NCBI RefSeq assembly: GCF_003815675.1
Contig: NZ_CP033918.1
Span: 3,100,001-3,164,000, forward strand
DNA from: Chryseobacterium sp. G0186
Lineage (GTDB): Bacteria > Bacteroidota > Bacteroidia > Flavobacteriales > Weeksellaceae
DNA length: 64,000 bases
Direction of reading: 5' to 3'
In this document: positions 27,126-35,765 of the stretch, piece after piece
Layout of the letters: every line of letters begins with the position of its first letter
How positions within the stretch are numbered: the stretch's first letter is position 1
Notes under the pieces: generated by a model
Databases searched by the model: none
The model's input: only the letters and a program-made list of their open reading frames with translations
Told to the model about the DNA's origin: nothing
Position numbers and translations under genes: made by a program

Positions 27126-29951
27126 ATGAAAACAAATTTAGAGAAATTACTTACCCTTGTTTTTGTCTGTTTTATCATTTTTGTTTCAGCGCAAAAGCAA
27201 TTCATTATAGGAACTGTTCTTGACGACAGCCAGCCGCTTCCGGGCGCAACAGTTAAAATAAAAGGTTTATCCAAAAGTCTAACCACAGATATTGACGGGA
27301 AATTTACAGTCAATGATATTAAGGAAGGACAATATAGCTTACAGATCAGCTATATCGGCTACGAATCCTCTGAGGTAAACGTTGATTTAAAACCCGGGGA
27401 AACCATAGATCTGGGAACAATAAAGCTATCACAACAAAGAAAAAATATTGATGAAGTTGTAGTAACCGGAACATTAAAAAATACCGAGGCAAGAGCCTTA
27501 AGCATACAGAAAAATGCTATTAATATTACCAATGTCATCGCATCAGACGGAATCGGAAAGCTTCCGGACAGAAATGCAGCAGAAACTGTACAACGTGTAC
27601 AGGGTGTGTCCATCGAAAGAGACCAGGGAGAAGGAAGGTTTGTTTCATTAAGAGGACTTCCTCCGTTCTGGGCATCCACTACCATCAATGGAAACAGGCT
27701 GCCAACGGCCGAGGAGGAAACTACATCCAGAGCCACAGCTTTTGACTTCTTCCCCACTGAATTGATTTCCTATGTTCATGTCAATAAATCCTTTACCCCT
27801 GATATTGAATCAGATGGAATTGGAGGCGGTGTCAACTTTATTACCAAAACCCCACCGATGAAAACAGAGTTTAAAGCCACATTAGGAAGCGGTTACAATG
27901 CCAAAGCGGATAAAGGCGTTTATAATCTTGGATTATTGTATGGAGGAAGAACAAAGGATAAAAAATTCGGATACTTGTTTAATTTCGCTCACTTTATAAG
28001 AAACTGGTCTACTGATAACTTTGAAGCGAGAAGAAGTGGTGATGAAGGGGTCTTCAGAATGGAGCTTCGCGATTATAATGGAGTCAGAAAAACCACCGGG
28101 ATCAATGCAGCCTTTGAATATGTACTGTCTCCGAAAAACACATTCTACATCAAGGGAATGTACGGAACTCTTTCTGATGATGAAACGCATTACAAACACA
28201 GAATCAGATTTGATAAGTTCAGTTCTGCCAACGGGACAGCAAGAGTGGAGCTTCAGAATATTCACAATTTACTGATTACAGAGCTTACTTCAGTTTCATT
28301 AGGAGGTATTCATCGTTTAGGTAAGGGAAAAATAGACTGGGATCTCTCCTACTATGACAACCAATTCAAGTATGGAAATATTCCTGACAAGCAAAATAAT
28401 TCCTATTATGTAATCAAGTACACCCAATCGGGAGTCGGAATTAATCCTGAATATATTTCTGATCGCGGAAATGGCCCAAGAGCATATTGGAAAGCCGATG
28501 GTGGAAAGCTAGATTATAAAAATCCGGATGCTTTGTTTGGATTCTACAGTGATCCGAACTTTAAGATGGATGCTTCCAGAATGAGATTTACAGATCTGGA
28601 ATTCTACAAAGTTTTTGTGGAGGAAAAAGATAAGATTGTGGCAGCATTTAACCACGAGATCAATACTTCTGATAAACTTACCTTAAAATATGGTTTTAAG
28701 TATAGAGACAAGGAAAGAAATGCAAAATTTTCTGATATATTCTATAACTGGAGCAATGGAACAGCCCCTCTTTTATCGGATTATTCTCAATACATCACCA
28801 CCCAGCCGAACGGGCAAAAGTATTTAAGTGAAATGAACGCCCACATCGGGAATTCCTTTGGACCGGTACTTTCTACTTCCGGAATGAATCAGTTCTGGTA
28901 TCAGAACCAGGGAAATCTAAAGATCAACACTGCTGATTCTGAAGCTCTGGAATACAATAAAGCCCTGGGAAGAAACTTCGATGTCTTTGAAAAACATGCT
29001 GACGCCTATGGAATGGCCACCTATAAACTGAATGATAAGATCATCCTTTTAGGGGGAATCAGATTATCCAATACCCATACAAAGGTGCAGGGTTATAATG
29101 TAGCAGACAATATTCTTACTCCGGTTGAACACACCAAAAATTATCTTGCTGTATTGCCTATGCTTCATTTAAAATATACCTTAAACGATAAAACGAACTT
29201 TCGTTTTGCTGCTACAAGAACTTTTTCAAGGCCAAATTTCGGAGACCTTACACCGGGAGGAACCTATAGTGAAGCGGATAATGAATTTAAGGGCGGTAAC
29301 CCAGACCTTAATCCAACTTATTCTTTAAATTTTGACCTGATGGGAGAATATTACTTCTCGAATGTAGGGATCCTGAGCGGTGGTATTTTCTACAAATCCA
29401 TTACAGATCCTATCTTCCAGGATTCATTCATTGGAAATTATAATGGAATGAATGGCGTACAGTTTTCTGCTCCCAATAACGGAAAAGCAGCATGGCTAGG
29501 AGGAATTGAATTGGGAATTAACAAAAGGTTTGACTTTTTACCAGGTTTCCTGCAATATTTCGGGGCTCAGGTGAACGCCACCTTTATGACTTCAGAAATG
29601 GAAAAACCAAGTGGAAGAAAAGTAGCTCTTCCCTATCAGGCTAAGGAACTCTATAATGTACAGCTATTCTTTGAGAAGAAAGGGTTCAATGCAAGACTTG
29701 CCTACAACTATAAAGGAAAATACGCCGTAGAGTATGCTGAGGATGACATTAATGATTCTTATTACGGAAAATACAGCAATCTGGACTTCGGAACCTCTTA
29801 TCAGTTTACGAAATTCTTAACGCTATATGCTGATGTAAACAACATTCTGAACAAACCCCTGATCTATCATTTCGGTAAAAATGAAGACCGTCCTGAACAG
29901 GTGGAATACTATGGAGTACGATTCAATCTTGGAATAAAACTGAACTTCTAA
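27126..29951 (+). CDS. TonB-dependent receptor
   Basis: Outer-membrane active transporter, 941 residues from the ATG at 27126 (an upstream in-frame ATG at 27093 would spoil the signal peptide). It has a signal peptide ending at about FVSAQ, a carboxypeptidase-regulatory-like domain at residues 25-105, a plug with NIDEVVVTGTLKNTEARAL (TonB-box-like start) and RVQGVSIERDQGEGRFVSLRG, then a beta-barrel to the terminal aromatic strand. The plug resembles the TIGR01782 group rather than SusC, and no SusD gene is nearby. As first gene of the operon with a phosphonate-type oxidase and HAD enzyme, it may import an aminophosphonate or a phosphonolipid fragment (inference). Confidence 0.93.
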   Translation: MKTNLEKLLTLVFVCFIIFVSAQKQFIIGTVLDDSQPLPGATVKIKGLSKSLTTDIDGKFTVNDIKEGQYSLQISYIGYESSEVNVDLKPGETIDLGTIKLSQQRKNIDEVVVTGTLKNTEARALSIQKNAINITNVIASDGIGKLPDRNAAETVQRVQGVSIERDQGEGRFVSLRGLPPFWASTTINGNRLPTAEEETTSRATAFDFFPTELISYVHVNKSFTPDIESDGIGGGVNFITKTPPMKTEFKATLGSGYNAKADKGVYNLGLLYGGRTKDKKFGYLFNFAHFIRNWSTDNFEARRSGDEGVFRMELRDYNGVRKTTGINAAFEYVLSPKNTFYIKGMYGTLSDDETHYKHRIRFDKFSSANGTARVELQNIHNLLITELTSVSLGGIHRLGKGKIDWDLSYYDNQFKYGNIPDKQNNSYYVIKYTQSGVGINPEYISDRGNGPRAYWKADGGKLDYKNPDALFGFYSDPNFKMDASRMRFTDLEFYKVFVEEKDKIVAAFNHEINTSDKLTLKYGFKYRDKERNAKFSDIFYNWSNGTAPLLSDYSQYITTQPNGQKYLSEMNAHIGNSFGPVLSTSGMNQFWYQNQGNLKINTADSEALEYNKALGRNFDVFEKHADAYGMATYKLNDKIILLGGIRLSNTHTKVQGYNVADNILTPVEHTKNYLAVLPMLHLKYTLNDKTNFRFAATRTFSRPNFGDLTPGGTYSEADNEFKGGNPDLNPTYSLNFDLMGEYYFSNVGILSGGIFYKSITDPIFQDSFIGNYNGMNGVQFSAPNNGKAAWLGGIELGINKRFDFLPGFLQYFGAQVNATFMTSEMEKPSGRKVALPYQAKELYNVQLFFEKKGFNARLAYNYKGKYAVEYAEDDINDSYYGKYSNLDFGTSYQFTKFLTLYADVNNILNKPLIYHFGKNEDRPEQVEYYGVRFNLGIKLNF

Positions 29952-29960
29952 TCCAGAACA

Positions 29961-31280
29961 ATGGCCAGAACCATCGACAAAAAAACAATAGTAACCCTAA
30001 AGGCAGCTTTTGCCGCCTTTGGTATTTACTTCTGCATGTATGGGTTTAGAAAACCTTTTACAGTTGCATCTTTTGAGGGAATCTCCTATTTCGGCGTTGA
30101 TTACAAAATATTAATCATTATTGCCCAGGCTATAGGGTATTTTATCTCTAAATTCATCGGGATCAAATTCATTTCCGAATTAAAGCCCCAGAAAAGAATT
30201 GGGTATTTATTTACGTTCATCGCAATCGCTGAGTTGGCATTATTAGGATTTGCAGTCGTTCCGGCTCCCTACAACATTCTGTTTATGTTCATCAACGGTA
30301 TTCCACTGGGAATGATCTGGGGAATTGTCTTTTCTTATATTGAGGGCCGCAAAACAACAGAAATTATCGGGTTATTTTTATGCTCAAGCTTCGTTGTCTC
30401 TTCAGGATTTACCAAGTCCGTAGGAAAGTTTTTGATGGATACTTTTTCTGTTTCGGAATTTTGGATGCCTTTCTCTGCCGGATTGATCTTTATAATCCCG
30501 CTACTTATTTTTGGATTGCTTTTGGAAAAAATCCCGCAGCCTACGGAAGAAGATATTTTGCTTAAAAGTAAAAGAAAACCATTGAACGGAAAAGAAAGGA
30601 AAAAGCTTATTCAACAGTTTTTTGTTCCGGTGGTATGTATTATTTTCCTTTATATCTGCCTTACCGTTTTAAGAGACTTCAGAGATAATTTCAACAGGGA
30701 GATCTGGGAAGGGTTGCATTTTACTTTTGACAGTTCCATCTTCACTTTAACAGAGATTCCTATTGCAGTAATGGTATTGGTTATCCTTAGCTTTATGGTA
30801 AAGGTTAAAAACAATAAAAAAGCCTTTGCCTATTATCACTACATTCTTTTTGCAGGAATTCTGATCGTAGGTCTTTCTACTTACCTATTTCAAAACAACG
30901 GATTATCTCCTTTTCTATGGATGACAATTTCCGGTTTTGGAATGTACATCTGCTATATTCCTTTTAACGGAATTTACTTTGACAGAATGATTGCTGCCTT
31001 TAATATTAAAGGAAATGTAGGCTTTCTGATCTATACGGTAGACTCTTTTGGATATCTGGGGAGTGTTTTGGTTCTGCTGTATAAGAACTTCGGGTCAGCG
31101 CAGACTTCATGGCTTCATTTTTATATCAGCCTGAATTATATCATTACCATCTCTGTTTTAATTCTTTCGGTGATTGCTTTTTTGGCGTTCAGAAAAAAAT
31201 CAAAACCAAAATCAAACTCTAATCAATTTCGATACTTCGAAAATCTTATAAATTATAGTAAAAATGACAACAAAATTTGA
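29961..31280 (+). CDS. DUF5690-family MFS-like transporter
   Basis: 439 residues with about twelve hydrophobic segments. The first segment FAAFGIYFCMYGFRKPFTVA and the loop GIPLGMIWGIVFSYIEGRKTTE recall major facilitator carriers of the organophosphate:phosphate antiporter type (GlpT, UhpT), which fits a phosphonate substrate. I take it as the DUF5690 family, whose substrate is not established. It starts nine bases after the receptor gene and overlaps the next gene by 17 bases, so it is translationally linked with it. Confidence 0.85.
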   Translation: MARTIDKKTIVTLKAAFAAFGIYFCMYGFRKPFTVASFEGISYFGVDYKILIIIAQAIGYFISKFIGIKFISELKPQKRIGYLFTFIAIAELALLGFAVVPAPYNILFMFINGIPLGMIWGIVFSYIEGRKTTEIIGLFLCSSFVVSSGFTKSVGKFLMDTFSVSEFWMPFSAGLIFIIPLLIFGLLLEKIPQPTEEDILLKSKRKPLNGKERKKLIQQFFVPVVCIIFLYICLTVLRDFRDNFNREIWEGLHFTFDSSIFTLTEIPIAVMVLVILSFMVKVKNNKKAFAYYHYILFAGILIVGLSTYLFQNNGLSPFLWMTISGFGMYICYIPFNGIYFDRMIAAFNIKGNVGFLIYTVDSFGYLGSVLVLLYKNFGSAQTSWLHFYISLNYIITISVLILSVIAFLAFRKKSKPKSNSNQFRYFENLINYSKNDNKI

Positions 31281-32418
31281 TTTACTCATTGTGGGAGGTG
31301 GAATTCTTGGAACATTCCATGCTTACCATGCCCTGAAGAGAAATCTTAAGGTAGCGATACTGGAAAGAAATTCTGTACCTCAGGGGGCCACTGTAAGAAA
31401 TTTCGGACAGGTAGTGCCCTCCGGAATGGATCTTAAATGGCAAAATTTTGGAAAAGAAAGCCTTAGCATATATCATGAACTTCATAATCAGGCAGACCTT
31501 ACCATCAGAAAAAACGGATCTGTATACATTGCTTCCAATGACGAGGAGCTTCAGCTGATCGAAGAACTCTACGAAATCAACAGAAACAGTGATTATGAAT
31601 CTGTTTTATTATCCAGAAATGACTGCATCAAGAAGTTTGATGGTCTCCGTTCAGATTATTGTAAAGGTGGATTATTTTTTCCACAGGAGATTTCTGTAGA
31701 TTCTGCAGAGATGATTGTAAAACTTCACAAGCTTCTGCAGGAAAAAATGGGATTACACATCTTCTATAATACCACCATTGCTGAAACCCATGAAGATGAC
31801 CAGAAATGTATCGCTACTGCAACAGATGGGGTTGAGTTTACCGCTTCAAAAATCATTATCTGTGGCGGTCATGAGTTCAAAACATTATACCCTAATGTAT
31901 TCAATGAAAGTGATCTGGAGGTAAGTAAGCTTCAAATGCTTCAAACAAAACCACAGGGGATTTATTCTCTTCAGGGGAATATTCTGACCGGTCTTTCTAT
32001 CAGAAGATATGAATCGTTTGGAGAGTGTCCGTCTTTTAAAAAGATCAAGGCTTTGGAAGACCCCAACTCGTTTGAAAAGAAATACGGTGTTCATATTTTA
32101 TTCAAGCAGGCCCTTGACGGATCTGTAATTCTTGGAGACTCTCATGAATATGCTGATGCTAAAAATGCTGATGATCTTGGATATGATCTGAATATGGAAA
32201 TCGACGAATTCATGATCCATGAGGCAAAAAAAATCATTGATTTACCTACCTACGAAATTCAGAGAAGATGGTTCGGGGTGTATTCCCAGTGCAAGACGAA
32301 AGACATCTTTGAACATAACCCTTCTCCGAATATTCATATTGTGACAGGGATCGGAGGAAAAGGTATGACAGGAAGCGGAGGCTTCTCCAAATTTAATATT
32401 GAAAAAATATACGCATAA
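31264..32418 (+). CDS. FAD-dependent oxidoreductase, TIGR03364-like
   Basis: 384-residue protein of the DAO (glycine/D-amino-acid oxidase) superfamily. The dinucleotide-binding loop is LLIVGGGILGTFHAYHAL (Gly11-Gly16), followed by VAILERNSVPQGATVRNFGQV, a typical DAO FAD site; the C-terminal GIGGKGMTGSGGFS contacts FAD too. It resembles the TIGR03364 group, which is found beside phosphonatase-like enzymes and is thought to deaminate oxidatively an aminophosphonate such as N-methyl- or 1-hydroxy-2-aminoethylphosphonate to the aldehyde. The next gene is exactly such a phosphonatase-like enzyme. Confidence 0.88.
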   Translation: MTTKFDLLIVGGGILGTFHAYHALKRNLKVAILERNSVPQGATVRNFGQVVPSGMDLKWQNFGKESLSIYHELHNQADLTIRKNGSVYIASNDEELQLIEELYEINRNSDYESVLLSRNDCIKKFDGLRSDYCKGGLFFPQEISVDSAEMIVKLHKLLQEKMGLHIFYNTTIAETHEDDQKCIATATDGVEFTASKIIICGGHEFKTLYPNVFNESDLEVSKLQMLQTKPQGIYSLQGNILTGLSIRRYESFGECPSFKKIKALEDPNSFEKKYGVHILFKQALDGSVILGDSHEYADAKNADDLGYDLNMEIDEFMIHEAKKIIDLPTYEIQRRWFGVYSQCKTKDIFEHNPSPNIHIVTGIGGKGMTGSGGFSKFNIEKIYA

Positions 32419-32424
32419 ATTTAA

Positions 32425-33093
32425 ATGAAAAATATAGAATTATTGGTTCTGGATATGGCCGGAACAACGATTGACGAGGATAATGTAGTATACAAAACCC
32501 TTACAAATGCCGTAAACGATTATGGGTATGAAGTAAGTTTAAGTAAGGTATTATCTACCTGTGCCGGAATGGAAAAACTGGAGGCGATTACAAGCCTGCT
32601 AAGGGAAATTAAAGGAAATGAAGAAGATGCTCATGCTATTTTTGAAAACTTTTCAGACCAGTTAAAGGAATCCTATCAGAACCTGGAAGTAAGACCCATC
32701 AACGGCACAGAAGGTTTTCTCCTTACCATGAAAGCTCAAAATAAAAAGATTGTATTAAATACAGGGTATACTTCTGAAATTGCCCATCAGCTTTTAAACA
32801 AACTAAACTGGAAAGAAAATGTTCATTTCGATGCTCTTATCACCGCTGATGATGTTTCGGAAAGCCGTCCAAGCCCGGAAATGATTCATCTTGCCATGAA
32901 AAAGTTCAATATTACGGAGGCGGATAGGGTTTTAAAGGCCGGAGATTCAGTAATTGATGTAGAAGAAGGCAAAAATGCAGGATGCGGACTAACCATTGCA
33001 GTTCTTTCCGGGGCACAAAAGAGGTCGGAACTGGAAAAAGCAGGCCCTGATTATATTTTAAATACGATTTCTGAGGCTGAAGGTATTCTTTAA
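32425..33093 (+). CDS. Phosphonatase-like HAD hydrolase, TIGR03351-like
   Basis: 222-residue HAD-superfamily protein close to phosphonoacetaldehyde hydrolase (PhnX). The N-terminal nucleophile motif is DMAGTTID (Asp10, Ala12), the DxAGT form typical of phosphonatases rather than DxDxT. A lysine (Lys51, in CAGMEKLEAI) is in place to form the Schiff base with the substrate aldehyde. ESRPSPEMI and AGDSVIDVEEGKNAG complete the HAD site. It would cleave the C-P bond of the aldehyde made by the preceding oxidase. Six bases separate it from that gene. Confidence 0.9.
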   Translation: MKNIELLVLDMAGTTIDEDNVVYKTLTNAVNDYGYEVSLSKVLSTCAGMEKLEAITSLLREIKGNEEDAHAIFENFSDQLKESYQNLEVRPINGTEGFLLTMKAQNKKIVLNTGYTSEIAHQLLNKLNWKENVHFDALITADDVSESRPSPEMIHLAMKKFNITEADRVLKAGDSVIDVEEGKNAGCGLTIAVLSGAQKRSELEKAGPDYILNTISEAEGIL

Positions 33094-33109
33094 TGACTTC
33101 TTTTTCACC

Positions 33110-33133
33110 CTGAATTATTGATTCAGCCTTTTT
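33110..33133 (+). terminator. Terminator of the aminophosphonate operon
   Basis: CTGAAT-TATTG-ATTCAG hairpin followed by CCTTTTTG, 16 bases after the HAD gene. Confidence 0.6.
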
Positions 33134-33258
33134 GAATACTTGATGACACCCTTGTTTTCACAGATCACTTTTTGTTTTTTGGAAAATCATGGGTGTTATT
33201 TTTTGATCTTCTTTTGGGGAACTTTTTAATTATCAATTAATTAATTTTCAGTTCACAC

Positions 33259-33279
33259 ATGTTTACAAATAGTAAATTA
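33259..33279. promoter_or_regulatory. Operator-like palindrome, copy 2 (inverted)
   Basis: ATGTTTAC-AAATA-GTAAATTA. Its reverse complement shares the 16-base core TTTACTATTTGTAAAC with copy 1. It lies 66 bases before the phosphatase start codon. Confidence 0.65.
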
Positions 33280-33298
33280 ATTTTACAATTATTAAAAA

Positions 33299-33319
33299 TA
33301 AATTACTATTTGTAAACTT
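33299..33319. promoter_or_regulatory. Operator-like palindrome, copy 3
   Basis: The right 17 bases, TTACTATTTGTAAACTT, are identical to copy 1; the left arm is degenerate. It ends 25 bases before the start codon, so it probably overlaps the promoter. Confidence 0.65.
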
Positions 33320-33344
33320 TTATATTCTCAAAATTCTTTATCCT

Positions 33345-35198
33345 ATGAAAACAAAACTATTCTCAATGGCTGTTGTAATGAGCTGTTTCGTTGGAGCTCA
33401 AACCAAGAAAGTCCTTTTTATTGGTATTGACGGATGCCGTGCGGACGTTATGATGTCTACAAGCACTCCCAACATCCAAAACCTCATCAATCAGTCCATT
33501 TATTCTCTTGATGGCCTCTGTGCTGCCACCACCTGGAGCGGAAACGGCTGGAGTACGATGCTTACAGGGGTATGGCATACCAAGCATAATGTTCAGGACA
33601 ATAATTTTACCAATCCTAATTATGCCAATTATCCGGATTTTCTGACAAGAGCAGAAGCCTATAATCCTAACCTCAGAACAATTTCTTTGGCCCATTGGGC
33701 GCCTATTAATGATAAAATTATAAAAAACGCTGATGTAAAGACCAATCTGGCAACAGATCTTGCCGTAAAAAACGCTGCTGTAAGTGCCTTACAGAATGAT
33801 AATCCTGATATTCTCTTTGTAGACTTTGATGATGTAGACCATGCAGGGCATTCTTATGGGTTTTCGTCATCGGTTCCGCAGTATGTATCTTCTATTCAGA
33901 CTACGGATTCTTTTATTGGCGAGATCGTAAATGCCATGAAGAGCAGATCAACCTATCAGAATGAGGATTGGCTGGTTGTCTTAACAACGGATCATGGAGC
34001 AGTTGAAAGTTCTCATGGTGGTGGAAATCTTTCTGAACGAAATATTTTCACGGTTTACTCCAATCCGGGATTTGTTCCTCAGCAGATCAGTAAAACAGTG
34101 TTAGAATCCAATAAAACCTTTAACCAATTAAACTTTCCTGCAGGAACGTATGCAAAGCCCACTAACCAGACTCCATTTAACTTTGGAGCCAACCAGGATT
34201 TTACTATTGAATTTTGGGTAAAACCAAATGCAGCCTACTCTAGCGACCCTGTAATGATAGGTAATAAAAGCTGGGCCAATGGAAAAAATAAAGGAATTAT
34301 TTTCTCCGGGTACAGTGGACAAACTTTTAAAATGAATATTGGCGATGGCACCAACAGAATTGATCTGATAGGCGGGAAAGCGGAAACCAATAAATGGAAA
34401 CATATTGCAGCCAGCTTTGACAGGGACGGGCTTGTTACTTTATACGAGGATGGGGTTCCTGTAACTTTTGCCAAGATGAATACCATCGGAAATATTGATT
34501 CCGGGCTTCCATTGACTTTAAACCAGGACGGAACGAATACCTACAATCTTAATCTCGCAGCCTCTTATAAAGACATCAGAATATGGAAATCAGCTCTTCC
34601 TGCTAGTGTAATTGCGAACTGGGCGCATCAGGATATAACACCTTCCCACCCTTATTATTCTCAATTGCTGGCTAACTGGAAATGTAATGAAACATCCGGA
34701 AGCAGCTTGACAGACGCCAGCCCGAATGCCAATAACATGACCATAACAGGATCTCCTGCCTATAATGCCAATACAACCGCCAATTTTAAGATATATGACT
34801 ATAGCTCAACAACCAGAGAAACAGATCATTTCCCGACCGTTTTGAACTGGCTTTGTATTCCGGTACCCACTTCATGGGGAATTGATGGGGTAAACAGAAT
34901 TCCTGAATGTTCCAACGGAAGTTTAACCACAAAAGAAATCAAGGAAAAAACGGATGATTTTAAGATTTATCCCAATCCCGCGTCTTCAAGCATAAGCATC
35001 ACTTACCAATCTGGAGATAAGACAATTAAGTCTGAAATCATTGATGCTAAAGGAGCTCTTGTTTCTACAAAAAGTTTACAATCTTCCAACGGTTATTTTG
35101 AAGAGAAAATAAATATTGAAAATCTTCCGGCTGGTATCTATTTTATTAAGCTAAGCGGAAGCAAAAAGTCTATGACAAAGGCTTTTATAAAGAAATAA
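33345..35198 (+). CDS. Secreted alkaline-phosphatase-superfamily phosphodiesterase with LamG insertion and T9SS tail
   Basis: 617 residues. Order: signal peptide to about residue 19; phosphodiesterase/NPP-type domain with GIDGCRADVM (metal Asp29), the nucleophile Thr in AATTWSGNGWSTMLTG, DVDHAGHSYG and TTDHGA (Asp216-His217); a LamG/concanavalin-like domain at about 255-430; a return to the enzyme fold (TDHFPTVLNWLCI...SWGIDG, about 490-515); and a type IX sorting domain at about 537-617 (IYPNPASSSISIT...AGIYFIKL). It is therefore exported and surface-attached or released. The shared palindrome ties it to the aminophosphonate operon; it may free a phospho- or phosphono-headgroup. The true substrate is unknown. 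Confidence 0.88.
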   Translation: MKTKLFSMAVVMSCFVGAQTKKVLFIGIDGCRADVMMSTSTPNIQNLINQSIYSLDGLCAATTWSGNGWSTMLTGVWHTKHNVQDNNFTNPNYANYPDFLTRAEAYNPNLRTISLAHWAPINDKIIKNADVKTNLATDLAVKNAAVSALQNDNPDILFVDFDDVDHAGHSYGFSSSVPQYVSSIQTTDSFIGEIVNAMKSRSTYQNEDWLVVLTTDHGAVESSHGGGNLSERNIFTVYSNPGFVPQQISKTVLESNKTFNQLNFPAGTYAKPTNQTPFNFGANQDFTIEFWVKPNAAYSSDPVMIGNKSWANGKNKGIIFSGYSGQTFKMNIGDGTNRIDLIGGKAETNKWKHIAASFDRDGLVTLYEDGVPVTFAKMNTIGNIDSGLPLTLNQDGTNTYNLNLAASYKDIRIWKSALPASVIANWAHQDITPSHPYYSQLLANWKCNETSGSSLTDASPNANNMTITGSPAYNANTTANFKIYDYSSTTRETDHFPTVLNWLCIPVPTSWGIDGVNRIPECSNGSLTTKEIKEKTDDFKIYPNPASSSISITYQSGDKTIKSEIIDAKGALVSTKSLQSSNGYFEEKINIENLPAGIYFIKLSGSKKSMTKAFIKK

Positions 35199-35226
35199 AA
35201 CAGTAAAGTAATTAGATTAATTTTTG

Positions 35227-35271
35227 ATATTAGAACTCGGATAGTAATATCCTTGTTCTAATATTTTTTTT
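35227..35271. terminator. Bidirectional terminator between convergent genes
   Basis: Ten-base arms ATATTAGAAC and GTTCTAATAT with an inner GGATA/TATCC stem and a T-run at the right edge. It serves the phosphatase gene and overlaps the stop codon of the GNAT gene. Confidence 0.9.
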
Positions 35272-35752
35272 AGCTAAGATCTAATTTCATTTGTACATCT
35301 ACACGGTCATATCCGGCATTGGTTACAGGCATATGCTGAAATCCTAATTTCTCATACAGTTTGATGGCAGGAACCAAAATGGAATTGGTCTCCAGAAATA
35401 TACTTTCTGCTTTTAATTCCTTGGCTTTCTCTACCAAGGCATTTCCCAGCAGATATCCAATTTTCTTTCCCTGTGCCTTAGGACTTACCGCCATCTTCGA
35501 TAACTCAAATGTAAGGGGTTCATCTTTAGCTTTTACCAAGGCGCATGTTCCCACTGCTTCCCCATTCAGTAAAGCAAACGCAATGTGTCCGCCTTTATTT
35601 ATAATTTGTTCTTCAGGATGATCCAGCAGCTTATAATCACTGGTTTCCATGACAAAGAAGGTCTTGATCCATTCTTCATTTAATATTTTAAAAGCCTCTT
35701 TATACTGAGGGTCATACGCTATAATTTGTACTTCATTATTGATATCGTTCAT
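35270..35752 (-). CDS. GNAT-family N-acetyltransferase
   Basis: 160-residue acetyltransferase fold. The acetyl-CoA motif A is LSKMAVSPKAQGKKIGYLLGNALVEKA (Q/R-x-x-G-x-G/A-like QGKKIG near residue 95), and the C-terminal IKLYEKLGFQHMP is the usual motif B. The acceptor is unknown. It lies 13 bases downstream of the MocR-type gene and is probably in one transcript with it. Confidence 0.88.
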   Translation of the reverse strand: MNDINNEVQIIAYDPQYKEAFKILNEEWIKTFFVMETSDYKLLDHPEEQIINKGGHIAFALLNGEAVGTCALVKAKDEPLTFELSKMAVSPKAQGKKIGYLLGNALVEKAKELKAESIFLETNSILVPAIKLYEKLGFQHMPVTNAGYDRVDVQMKLDLS

Positions 35753-35765
35753 CGCTATAGATTTA

